Assembly: GCA_963969345.1 (NCBI GenBank)
Contig: OZ017769.1
Span: 4,777,725 to 4,841,724, forward strand
DNA from: Turbatrix aceti
Taxonomy: Eukaryota > Nematoda > Chromadorea > Rhabditida > Panagrolaimidae
Reading direction: 5' to 3'
DNA length: 64,000 bases
Below are positions 12,901 to 23,757 of this stretch, one piece after another (within the stretch, counting starts at the first letter, position 1; the number at the start of each line of letters is the position of its first letter). The translations under genes were made by a program, and so were the position numbers. The notes beneath the pieces are model-generated. The model was not told the origin of the DNA and did no database searches. It saw nothing but the letters and a program-made list of their open reading frames with translations.

Positions 12901-15900
12901 TATCGGAAGCGCCACGTGCAGGCCAGCGAATCGATAGGACTCGTTATCGCCTCCCGAAAAAGTTCAAAACATATGTATACGTACGCCAGCGGAGCTCTGT
13001 CAAACAAGCAAAACGGGCGGATGAATCATCGATTTGGGGGGTGCGGGGAAAGGAAGAGGAGCTCACTCTCGGTTCGGTCGCTGAGCGAGCGCCGAGCCGA
13101 ATGCGACGCGGGAGCAACGCGACACCCCTCCCCTCCCAGAAAAGGGCCTGCGGGGAAAGAAACCAAACGACACCAAGCTGCCCCGGCCGAGCGTTCTTCC
13201 TCGGGAGTGAGTGAAAAGTGCAATGGCCCACCCGGTCAGTCACCGACCGACGCATCGATGACCGCCAGCCGCCAGCCTGCCCGAAAAGGACAGCACAGCT
13301 TAAAAGACGTCAAGAAAAAAGTACATTTTTTGACAGGATTCAATTCAATTGTTGTTGGTTGAATGGACATCCAGTGCTTTGTGGGGGGCCGCGGCGGTCA
13401 GGTGGAAAAAGTGTCTTTCAATAAAGCCCTGTTTTTTTTAATCCATGTCACAAAAAGGAAAAAAAAGAGGGGTCCCTCGTTTTTCACCCAAACCAAAACC
13501 AACCATGAACGCTCCAGGCCGACGGCTGCTGGCTCAGCATCATCTGGTACCCGTCAATGAGGTGGGCGAGGGATTCTGCGATGTCGAGGGTCGGGAGGGT
13601 GAAGACCTGAAACCGCCTTGTAAACATGAACAAGCAAAAAAAATTCTTTAAAAAATTGTCCGTTTTGTGCTAAATTTTATAAAAATTCGAAAAAAACGTA
13701 CAAAAGTGCACGATTTACTTAATTTGCATATTTTTATCCATTGTGGCTTTCATGAGTATTTTTGTGATAAAAATGTTTCTTTCAACAATTTTTTTTGATT
13801 TTTACAAAACGTTTTCCAGGAATTTTAAAATATCGGGTCAAACGGCATTTTTTATAACCAGACCCCAAAACTGACCAAAGGCGTAGTCTGCGCGGAAAAC
13901 CGGAGCCGAACCAGCGCCTTGTCTCCTTTAGCGTCCAGCTTCCGCACGGAGACGTCCACCACGTGCTGTAGCTTTCCAAGACAAATCAACTGAAAATCAA
14001 ATTTTTTTTGAACGCGAAAAAAAAAATCCACAAAAAAATCCATTTCGAAAACTCACAGCAGTGGAATTCTCAGTCTTGTACGAGATGCCAGCTCGATCGC
14101 CGACGTACAGCTCGATGGGCTGAGTCCATCCGACGCCGATGGCCGCCTTGAAGACTTCTGCATCGTACCTGACGATTTTGGAGAGCTGGTGCATGAATCG
14201 GAAAACGCATTCCAGCTCTGAGTAGACTGTCATCTTTTTAACGACCGCGATGACAGCCTTCTGGAGCTGCTTTTTCTTAGCTTTGGCCACGACGAACTCG
14301 GGAAAATACCTGAGCAGGCCGCCTTCCTGCTCGATCGCTTTGAAGTCGAGTTTCTTCTCAACCGTGGATGCTGTGACATTCGGAAACCGTTTTCGCAGCA
14401 TCAGCGCCCCAAGTTCCATCGCGCGTTCCTGGTCAATTTTCCAGGAGACGTGATCGACGTAGTCGTTGGCAAGCTGCTCGTAGAAGTACAAAAAAGCGGC
14501 CATCTGAGTTTGGTACATCTCCCGCATGTCCCGGGGGACAAATCGTATGCGCAGTTCGTATCTCATGGCAACTTTTGCCCGCGCACATCGGCCGACGTAT
14601 TTGGCGTCGACCTGGGGCATCCGCATTGCCGGGTGCAGCCAGAAGCATGATTGGGCCTTGGTCGCGCCTGGCACGCTGGGGACAGGTGCCAGACGGAGCG
14701 CAAAGTGGGGCGTGCTGAACTGGTCGAGGCCGAGGCCGGCGAGGACGACGTCGACTACCCTCTGTAAAATTTTAAAAATTGTTAAAAACAAGTTCAAATA
14801 AATATTAGGACGAGTTCAGGATTGTTTTGGTTTTGCATTTGACAAACTTGTTTTTTTATCGGGTTTCGCCACGAAAACATGCATAAACCCCCCTCATTTT
14901 TGCCATCAAGCTGTTCTTCCTCATTGCATGCTCCCAGGCCCAGGTGCACACCTTGACGCGACGGTTGAATGCTCTGCTCAAAGACATCCATCACATTGCT
15001 TGCATTCCAGCCAGCAACAAAAAAAAATTTTTATCGCCGCAATGACACGTCACAGCCGCGGCCCCGGCAGCTCTTGACCTTGTGCCAGCACTTCCTAAGA
15101 CTCGTTAGCATCCGGCCGCCGGGCATAACTGGTCGCCGGTCGGTCGGGGCAATCGCTTCCGCCTCATAAGCCATCAAATCAAATGACTTGGACTAATTGC
15201 TCGCTTGCCTAGGGATCTTTGAAGTAACGGCAAGGAGAACCGCATGTGCACTTTTTTTGATGCAAGCTCATCTTTCGAAAGAAAAAAAATGAGTCAGTAA
15301 TTTTCGGGAAGAATTACGAAGACGAGCTGCAATATGACTGATCAACGTGACCCGCATGTATGTGTTCATGCTGATTAGATTTCTGTCGGGGTGTGTTATT
15401 TCGTTTTTTTTCTTTTTCAAAGAAAAGAAGGAACATCCCGGGTGGAGGGGGTGTTTTAGTTCAACACCGCCACCCCTCCCCCCTCTCCGCCTGCCTTGGC
15501 CAGGAAGAGCCAAAAACGAAAAACAAAAATTTTCGTCGTTGCGCACCTTGCTCACCTAGCTTTTTCCCAGGCAGTTGAAAAAAACCAGACAAAAGCACAA
15601 AAAAAAAGCGACACGACACCAATTTTCCTTTCTCGCCCAATTTTGTTTTGCCGTTCGTTCATTCGTTTGGTCAACAAAAAAAAGCAAAAAGCGAACGCAT
15701 TTATTCACCGGCGTCGGCGCCGGAATGTCGGCAACGACCTGCCTGCACCTGGGACCGTTCCGCTCCGCTTTCGCGCCGGCCTTGTAATAAACCATTTATG
15801 CATTCCTGAGCCCTTCGGCAACTGCGATTGTTTATGTGCCCTGTCGCGTTCGTTTTTTTGGGAAAAACAGGCAATTTTTACGGTCGTCGTAAATTTTTCT

Positions 15901-16469
15901 TTAAATAAAAAAAACTGCACCCCTCAACGGTCAGTTGGGGGTGCACGGGGCACGACAGGGTCTATTGGCTGGACTGTAAGCGAGATGACCCCCAGCCAAA
16001 GTATTCAGTCAAAGTCAGATACATAAACACTCCAGCCCAACAGGGTCTAATTGTGTGATTTGGTGTCGTCGGACGCGTGACCCGTAGTCAAAACACTCGA
16101 GATCGACCAACCAGGCAGGCAACGAAGAAAGATCTTCCCCAAAATGTCAGCTCAGCAGCAGCGATGGACCGATGCTACATTGCAAAACATGACGAGAAGA
16201 AGCATCGTAACAAAAAAAAAGGGAGCGCAGGGCGCGGCCGTTTCTCGCAATGATGAATAACTCCTTGCGAGAAAAGAAAAAAATGATGAGCAAAAAAAAA
16301 CTAAACCGCGCATGAACACGATGGAAGATGGGGCCACGGGGTTGTCACCGTACCCCCCTCTCCCCTAGCTCACCTGTACCGTGGTATGACTGTCAACTCG
16401 GACATTCTTGGCAGTGCCATTCGAGAGGTAGACTAGAATAATGCGGGTCGGGGCGAGCTGCTGCATCAT
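9902..16469 (-). CDS. kin-32: focal adhesion kinase (FAK/KIN-32): FERM, tyrosine kinase and FAT domains
   Basis: Cytoplasmic tyrosine kinase of integrin adhesions. Exons in gene order: 16469-16374, 14761-14057, 13989-13876, 13606-13504, 12771-12547, 12366-12163, 12112-11708, 11429-10888 and 10501-9902, all phase-compatible, giving about 997 residues (human FAK 1,052). The FERM domain covers roughly residues 10-330. The linker keeps DDYA with Y410, aligned to FAK autophosphorylation Tyr397. The kinase has a P-loop G435-D-G-L-F-G440, VAIK lysine K460, HRDIAARN (D585), SDFG (D603) and KLPIKWMAPES. The activation loop has a single tyrosine (Y616) where FAK has YY. A Ser/Asp/His-rich insert of about 33 residues lies between helix C and the hinge. 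The proline-rich part is short; the C-terminal FAT four-helix domain (about 10350-9910) is recognisable by VYTPHMPNADFMDHI. The ATG at 16469 is the best start seen, but an upstream 5' exon is possible. The gene is convergent with the RdRP. Confidence 0.9.
10502..10887. repeat. AT-rich intronic repeat with GTTCGTTCGTGAAC-type motifs
   Basis: The last FAK intron is packed with copies of the half-palindromic word GTTCGTTCG or CGAACGAAC and TGTTCG. A segment reading GTCAAAATCGTTGTTATTTG reappears, inverted and slightly diverged, in the fourth NMT intron around 28380-28440. This suggests a dispersed repeat or decayed mobile element that has landed in introns of both genes. Confidence 0.5.
11430..11707. 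other. A/T low-complexity FAK intron
   Basis: Almost pure A/T sequence between two kinase exons, made of TTTAAATTT and AAAAATT words. No other signal is seen apart from the splice sites. Confidence 0.6.
12772..13503. other. FAK intron between the FERM end and the linker exon
   Basis: A 732 bp intron with a GTTGGT donor (minus strand, 13503) and a TTTCAG acceptor. It contains GC-rich sequence but no coding exon that I can join to FAK. Confidence 0.6.
14762..16373. other. large FAK intron between the first and second FERM exons
   Basis: About 1.6 kb between the exon ending TTVQ and the exon starting RVVDVVLAG. No coding exon is seen. It has several A/T runs and a C-rich block near 15464-15490. 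Confidence 0.6.
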
Positions 16470-16534
16470 CGTGAGATCAGGAGTCGCGTCCGCATCCGCG
16501 AGATATCTGGTAGTCGTTAGAGGGGTTAAAAGGC
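16374..16534 (-). other. kin-32: N-terminal FERM exon of FAK
   Basis: The minus-strand reading frame runs open from a strong acceptor (T-rich, CAG at 16537-16535) to a GTGAGC donor. It encodes RIILVYLSNGTAKNVRVD followed by HTTVQ. This ends in phase 0 and joins directly to RVVDVVLAG of the next exon, completing the first FERM lobe. Frame, phase and context agree. The upstream part before ATG 16469 (LLTPLTTTRYLADADATPDL) could be 5' UTR or coding. Confidence 0.8.
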
Positions 16535-19500
16535 CTGAAAAAAGGATGATCTGACTGATTTGACTGATTTTTACGAGGTGTTGTTAGCAGCCAGCGGTCC
16601 GGCCCCAGGCTGCCAAGTGAACGAACACCATCCAAGCCGGCCGCGAAACAAAACGAAATTGGGACATGCAATGATCGGGCGAGAAAACATCGATGGTCGT
16701 CTATCAATTAAGCGAGCAGCCGTGTGCTGCGACGCACTGGCTGCCAGCGGCCACGGCCACGGCCACGGCCGTGAGCACTCACGGGCCTGGCCAGGACAAC
16801 CCGCTTCGCCCGGTGTCATCACGGCCCGGCAAGTGACTCGCACCGTGATGAATTATCGCCTCGTAACAAAAACAATGCAAGCAACCAAGAACAACCTCTT
16901 CGACGTTCGCTTGCCCTGAATGCCGGAAAAGCAGGCAGGTGAGGGAAAGAGGTCTCATACCTGTCTACCGTCCTCGAAAGGGCGGGCACCCGTCCAACCA
17001 GCCTTTTTTTATTTACAAACAACCATAACCGACAAAAAAAGGCTTACAAAAAGCACTGCAAGGGCAAAAGTTGTCAGGCGCAACCCAACCACAACCGCTG
17101 ACAGGACACCGGCTTAAGGCAAAGAAAGTAACGAACTAAGTGCTTCCTAATTCGGTTCCATCCATGATGGCCCGGCCATGTTCGTCGGCTAGCGACTGGC
17201 TAATGCGTGCGTTCGGCAAATGAGAAAACATGCGGACGAAACCGGGAAGCAACACGACGTAAAAAAATTAGTTTGCATTCGAGTTACTTAGCAGGAGGCT
17301 CTTCACTTTTTTTTCCTTTTTTCCTTCATTTGTTTTTGTTTCCTCTAAAAGCTCTGTGAACGAGCGTGGCAGCGCTGGGAACGAACGAGGCCGATTCCCG
17401 GGCGCGCTGCTACGGCACCTCCGGTCTAAAAAAAAAAGCTAGACGCGCCCAATTTGGCCGAATGAGCCGGCAAAAGGCAGACTGGCAGCCGCTCATCTCA
17501 CCGGGCCAAAAACGGGAAAAAATGAAAAATGGGTCGGGAACAATAAAAAAAAAAATGGAGAGAGGCCGGCTAATCGGATCCAACAACAACATCGCATCGT
17601 GATTTTCATCCCGTTGTCGATCGTGTAATCGCCTCCCTCGGCCAAGTAAGCGAACCTGCTCCCGATGTCATCCGTGTCAGTCGGGATCGTGTCTTCGTCA
17701 GTGACCGAGTCAATCAACCCTCCGGTGCAAGCAGCAAGCAAACCAAAAAAACAAGTCGTATGCAAGAACTGAACACAACACGTTCGGTGGTTCGTTGCTG
17801 CTCTGTGCCGGAACTCCTTCGCCTACCCAGAGGGGGGCGGACGGGCGAGACGCTGACATGAGTGCAGGTCAGTCAAATGTGTCATCTCATCGCGCAAGTA
17901 AGCCGCCGCCGCCGCCGCCACCGCCGCCGCCGCGCGGGGTGAGGTACACGTTCCACGCTCGTTCCACGTTCGTTCGGGGTGATGTACCCGTATTTGTTTG
18001 CTCTCATCAGTGAAACCCATCCGCCTTCGCCTTCCTTTTGGGTCAAGTTGTTTGTTTTTTCATTAATGAAAGGAATTTGAATTTGAATTTATTTTAAAAG
18101 AGCAACTGAGAAATTTTAAAGAAGACAGAAGGCTACATGATTATTTAAATGAGTTTAGGCCAAAAAAATGCAAACGAACGCGCAGCGCAACAAAGGACAA
18201 GTGTATCGCTGCGCTGGACCAAAAAAAAAGCTGATGTGAACAAAAAAAAAGTTGTATGCTTTTCGAATGAACGAACGAGCGAACGCCCATCCGAAGCGGC
18301 ATGGAGCCCGGGCCAGCGACGAATATTGCTCCCTGGCCACCACCACCGCTTGTGCAGTTCAATAAAATATATGAGTGCAAAAAACGTCAACTGTCAGAGT
18401 GAAACGTCCCCCCATTCCCTTGCGCTGGATTGGGCTGGGCTCCTGATTGCTCGAGTTACGGTCGAATCGGTCAACCCATTGTTTTACGTTGTTTTACAGC
18501 GCTCTGATCACGCAGAGAGCTGAAAGAGGACTAACGAGGATGGATGAGTGACCAAAACCCGTTCCATTTCCCCCCTACGACGTGTGTGGCAGCCAGCGCA
18601 CTGTTTCCTGCCTAAAAGTATCACAACATCACCACCGAAGAGGAAAGGGGAAGGAGGACTGTCAATCGAATCGGTGCAGATCAAAACATGCGCCGATGGT
18701 TGGTTGGGGTTTCGATTATGAACGATAGACGACAGTGGCGCTGGCGCGGTGGCGTGTATTCGGCCGAGGCAAACTTGGTAACGCCTGGTGCTAGGCTGGC
18801 TGGAAGAGTGACCCATCAACCAACTTTTTTTTCGGCCGTGTACGTACGTACATGCGCAGAGGCAAAGGCGAAGGCGGCAACTGTGTATTGCAAGCAAGGA
18901 GAACAAAGTGGGTGGGTGGGTGCGCAAGCAAAGAATGTCGGGATTGAATGAAATCCGAGAGTGAGACGACTGGAAAAAAAAGAAGAGAAACTTGCACCTC
19001 CGGATTGTTTTCTAGCCGCCGCCACCGCCGGTGGTGGTGGTGGTCACTGATCCCCCCCTCCCCCCGGGATCATGTAACAACCCGAGCAACAGGTAACAGG
19101 TAGTCTGCGTGCTGTTAATACCTGCATGCTCGGAGGGTGGTCAAGCACAGCATGCAGGCGGCTGTTCTGTTTCGTCTCGCGGCTGCCCGAGGCCGATGCA
19201 GGGGATTACGCGCGAGCTGACGATGAGGACCACGCGGTGATGATGCATCCATCACCGGCCAGGGGACAGAGCTGACCCAATTCATCACAAATGCATGCAC
19301 CTGAGCACCTGTTTGCCGTCCGAGACATTATCGCCATCACTCTTGTCTTGTTTGAACAGCCCAGCCGAGCCCGACTCGGTCCAACGAGGTGTACGAATCA
19401 AGCACTTTATGTTTTTTTATGTGTTTCGATTAAATGCGTCGAGGTGGGGGTGTATACTGTAATCGGGACAAGGTGCCCAAACCGTGGTAACTTCACATCT

Positions 19501-20321
19501 TCACAGGCCCCGAAAAAAAGGGACCAATTACGATTAGATGATGGCTTGCATTTTTCTGACAAACCCCCAATTTCGATGAAAGCATGTATGCATTTTTCGG
19601 CTCACACAGGTAACAATGTTGGCGAGACGTTTAAACTGCCCAGACAACGGGGAATGGGAGGGGGAAGTGCAAGCACATCCACGTTGTCGTCGCCAGGTCT
19701 GGTCCGGTCTACCGGAGTCATTAGCAAATGAGCGAGCAAACGGCTACTCCTCTGCCAGCAAGCAAGCAAGCGAGCGAGCGAGCAAGGGAGCAAGGCAAGT
19801 GCAGCGAAGAGTCCAAGTCCAGCGAACGACCCGACCCCGCTGCTGCCTGCAGGGCAAGTGGAGGTCGTTAGGTCGTTGTTCGTCTGGGAAGGTCCGCGGA
19901 AAGCGGACCGCGAACCGCGGAACGTCTCGGAGTGTCACCCGCGCAGTCCCAGCGCCCCCCCAACGCGGCCGCTGCTTCGTGCGGCCGCGGTACCGCACGC
20001 ACGGACAGCCCCCAGCCACCGTCGCGTGCAACCTTCCGAGATCCTCACTCTGCATCCTTCACCGTGCCACCGGGCGACGCACAGACAAGCTACGGAGTGT
20101 CCGAGTCGGGGGACGGATGAATGTGCGCGTTTTCTCGCATTTCTGTGCCAGTCCTCATCCGACGTTTTTCAGTTTGTGTTCAAACTTTTGGCGTAGTGAC
20201 CACAAAGATAGGCACTTGCGACTGATCGCGTCTTTCTACTAATAATTAATTATTTGGCTTTATTGTTGATTTATTTTTGTTGACTACACAGCTTCTACTC
20301 AACCGTCGATAATAATTTAAA
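16535..20321. other. intergenic: head-to-head region of FAK and CASC3
   Basis: About 3.8 kb with no convincing gene; it lies between two divergent genes and should contain both promoters. It holds a GCC-repeat tract at 17905-17934, a CGGCCA-type tract (GGCCACGGCCAC) near 16750, a GGT/GGTGGT tract near 19030, and an AGCA/AGCG tetranucleotide tract near 19755-19795. A possible small minus-strand exon around 17591-17763 is treated under findings. Confidence 0.5.
19755..19798. repeat. (GCAA/GCGA)n microsatellite
   Basis: A run of tetranucleotides, GCAAGCAAGCAAGCGAGCGA and onwards, in the FAK-CASC3 intergenic region. Directly visible; no function inferred. Confidence 0.8.
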
Positions 20322-22239
20322 ATGTCCGAAGTCGAAGCACAGGTCGTCGACGAGGCTGTCGCCGACGAAAGCCGCGAAGAAGAAGACGTTGAAAACTTTG
20401 AAGTGAGTCTTGCGGGGTGTCTGAGGTGGCATTGATTAACGGATGTTTCTTTGCAGGGCGAAAACGTTCCCGAAGACGAGGTTGAAGGCCCGGATGACGA
20501 CGAGGACGCGAAGAATCCCGCTTACATTCCTCGGAAGGGCAAATTTTACATGCACGACAGTCGGAAGGATACCGACGAAGATACCGTCGGTGAACAGGTT
20601 CGTTTTGTTGGTTTTGGGAGGCACGTTAATAAATTTTTTTTTCACAAAGCCGCTTCTGTCAGGCGAAGACGTATTTTCTGGATTTTTCTGAGAATGTACT
20701 TTTTTGCACTTTATCAAAATTTTTCCGTCTTAAATCTCATTGCACAAAACTTCAAATATATATTTTTTAGAGAAATAAACATTCATTTAATTTTTTCTCG
20801 AAGACGAAGTATTTTTAATTTTTTGACAATGCACTTTTTAGCATTTTTATACATTTAAACATAAAAATCTCGTTTTTTATAACTTCATAATTTATAATTT
20901 TTTTTATATTCAGGACCGAATCGAAGAACGCAAGAGCAGAGCGGACAAAAAGTGGACGCATGATCTCTTCGATGACCGCCAGCAACGCCCCAAGACAAAA
21001 TCCGAGTTGGTGCGTCGCTACGGCTTCGACCTACGCCGCGGCGAACGCAATGGCTCCAACAACCAGCACCAACTCGACGAGGAGGAAGAAGACGACTACC
21101 GCGGTGCCCCCCGAAGAGGCCGTCCCAACCGGTCTAACCGAGGCCAAGGCGCCCGGGACAACGGTCAATCCCGCGAAGGAGGTGTACAGCCCAGAGGCGG
21201 CGGATCTGGAGGGCACAGAGGAGGGCCCCCGCCACAGAGAGGCGGTCGACAGCAGCGGGATCGCCGCGATCGAGACCGGGAGCCGAGCCAGGGGTACCAG
21301 GAGTCACCCTCGGACCGCCCGCATCACCGGGAGCGACACCAGCACCGGGATTATTCTGATGAAGATCGAAGCCAGCATCCAAATTCGAGAGATGGCAGCT
21401 CCCGGCCTGGTCAGACGTTCTACAAGCGAACCGTTGTTTCGTCCTCGTTCAAGCAACAACAACAGCAGCAGAACACTCGACAGCAGCATTTGAGGAACGA
21501 TCAGGGGCCAGGTGAAAGCCGGGAGTACAGAGAACGGGATTCCCGACCTCAGCGTGGTGGACGAGGTGCCGAACGGGGTCCACGGCAGCACAATCATCAA
21601 GCGGAGCCCAGCCACACCAACGGACCTCCTCAGAAACAAGGCGGAGGCGGCAAGCGTTACTCCACAAACAAGAATCAACCCCAGAAGCAGCAGGTGCCGG
21701 CCCTGAACAAGCAGAGCGAATTTCCGCCCCTTCCGGGGTACAAATCTCCTCCGGCCTCTGCGACCCCCACCGCGGCATCTGGCTCGGTGTCCAGTCCCTC
21801 CCCGCAGCAGAGCAAGCCCTCCACGCCATCCACCGTCCGACCACCCCCGCCCCCACTCCCCCAGATGCCCCCAGTCTCGCTGCAACCCATCCCCCAGGCA
21901 GTGCCCGTGCCCGTCCCCACCGCGCCTCTCGGCATCGTTCACCCGGGGCCCCCCACAACGGCCATGGTAGCACCGATGCCGCTCCTCGTCTCTGCCCCCG
22001 GGGCTCCTGGGCAGTTTGTCGCGATGCCGATGCCCCTCCCCGGCCTCCCAGTGCCAGTTCCTGTCCCAGTCGCCGGCCCTCCGCCACCCGCGGGTGCTGC
22101 TGCCGGCCCGTCCTACCCCCACCCCAGACAACCCACGGAAGCCGTGTACTTTGACCCCGAAAAGCAGACCAACGTCCCGCGCACTCCACCACAGCCCAGG
22201 GAGCGTCGGCGCCTCGAGATCGCCCCTCCCGCAGAGTAA
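20322..22239 (+). CDS. casc3: CASC3/Barentsz (MLN51), exon junction complex core protein
   Basis: CASC3/Barentsz binds eIF4A3 and RNA in the exon junction complex and acts in mRNA localisation and quality control. Exons 20322-20402, 20457-20597 and 20914-22239 are phase-compatible and give about 515 residues. The acidic N terminus leads into the SELOR/Btz domain from about residue 47: NPAYIPRKGKFYMHD, then KKWTHDLFDD and KSELVRRYGFDLR, the conserved eIF4A3-clamping segments. The rest is low complexity: Arg/Gly-rich (about 130-250), a short glutamine run, then a long Pro/Val-rich tail, as in other CASC3 proteins. An acceptor-like TACACAG ends near 20290, about 33 nt before the ATG. The proline-rich C terminus would be hard to recognise on its own, but the frame is continuous from the Btz domain. 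Confidence 0.88.
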
Positions 22240-22673
22240 TGCCCTCACCTTCGGCGCCCTCCCTCGCCCTTCACACCATCACACCGCATTTTTTCACGCT
22301 CCGTATCTCTCATCTGTCTCGAAAGAAGTCTCTTCTAATGCAACAAGTCTTTGAACGGCATCCTCCTTTCTACGTTGTTTTGTAGCCGACCTCATCCCGA
22401 CCCATGATGCACCTACTTTTCACCTTGCAACTTTCCATGAAAAAAAGATCCACTGACAACATTACAACACTCAATTGAGCCCTAGCTTACTGGTCTTTGA
22501 GTACTACACGTTGAAATTACAAGAAAAAATAAAGTGTTAAGATTTGCGTTCAGGTGCAAATAGTGGACGTTGGGAAACAGAATTTTCCAATTAGATTTGA
22601 TTATGCAAAACAACATTTGAAAAACTTTACAGAATTGGAAGGCTTGTGATGTGTTTTATTGTGATGCGTTCAT
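22240..22673. other. CASC3 3' flank
   Basis: Probably holds the CASC3 3' UTR. An AATAAA hexamer near 22528, within AAGAAAAAATAAAGTG, is the most likely polyadenylation signal. No gene is seen. Confidence 0.5.
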
Positions 22674-22956
22674 CCCGCACTCGCATAAGGAACACTAAAG
22701 GAGCACAACAGGGGGGGAAGGCCTTGCGCGCGAATGTTTATTTTTGTGACAAGTTCGCGTTCATGTGCTTTGTTGCGCTCCGCAATTCTAATTTATTTGT
22801 TTTTATCGAAGGAATTTGAATAAGCATCACAGGAAGATGGATAATGTTGCGCGGTGCGCTTCATTATGCTCCTTCATTTTTGTTCCGACCCTTGATAGCT
22901 CCTACGCGCCTTTCTCTCCCGTTGTGCTCCTTTAGTGCTCCTTATGCGAGTGCGGG
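22674..22956. mobile_element. 283 bp MITE-like element with 36 bp terminal inverted repeats
   Basis: The left end 22674-22709 (starting CCCGCACTCGCATAAGGA) and the right end 22921-22956 are inverted copies with one mismatch in 36 positions. The interior has no coding capacity and contains weaker inverted similarity. This is the architecture of a non-autonomous DNA transposon. I could not define a clear target-site duplication, and the superfamily is unknown. A degenerate relative of the terminal sequence appears near 23088-23107. Confidence 0.75.
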
Positions 22957-23757
22957 TCTAATTTAGTCAATATTTTTGGCTGAAACAGAATAGCACTTTT
23001 TTAGCACTCTATTGTGGTTCTTCATTTTCGTTGCGCGTCTCATTTGTATCTAGCCGCTTTCCAATTCCATTACGTTTCCGTTATGATTCTCTTGCGAGTG
23101 CGAGTATCATGTCCCCGTGTTCGACTCGATTCGGGAGGAAGGTTTAAAAGAGCCAAGTCTTCTTCACCATCACATGCATACCAAAAAACGCAATGCAAAC
23201 AACTTCATGCTATTATACAATAATCAGCATCAAGATCCGGATTCCAGGCTTATCAATGGAGCGCGGCAGGCGTGATAAAGTTAGGGCGCTTGTTCGATTG
23301 CTCAATGCTTCTTCGAATCTTATTCCGACAATCTGAGCAGACGCTCAAAAATAAAATGTCTTCTTCTTACCAAAGTATACATCTTCAACCTGGAGATTTA
23401 AAATACTGGGACGATGCGGATATCTTGGAAATTTGGTGTGAATATTTTAATCCTGTTTCAGGATTTTTGCACCACATTTTCAAACATAAAAAAGAGCGGC
23501 GTTTTTTTTTAGTAGTGAAGAATTGAGAAATTGACGATTCGATATTGACGCAATTCAAGCAAAAAAAACGTTGTCATCGCGAAAGCGTTGTCAACGAAAA
23601 ATATTTTTCTATATTTTCCATTTTAATACGAGTCAATAATGCATTTATTAATATAAAAAATTGGCAAAAACAAAAACAAAAAAAAAGAATGCCCAATCGC
23701 GACTGCAGTCGGAAAATCACGGAACAGAATCACAGGCGACGCAAGCAAGTTCCAAGT
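22957..23757. other. spacer between the TIR element and the F-box gene
   Basis: Contains a degenerate second copy of the neighbouring element's terminal motif (CTTGCGAGTGCGAGT near 23090) and otherwise AT-rich DNA. A 57-codon plus-strand ORF at 23356-23526 (MSSSYQSIHLQPGDLKYWDD) has no recognised relative and is listed under findings. Confidence 0.4.

Noticed and set aside
19616..20242. 208-codon plus-strand ORF upstream of CASC3
   Set aside because: Arg/Ser/Ala composition is driven by the tetranucleotide repeat and GC-rich sequence; no homology.
21304..22248. 314-codon minus-strand ORF
   Set aside because: Antisense to the Arg/Gly/Pro-rich part of CASC3; compositional artefact.
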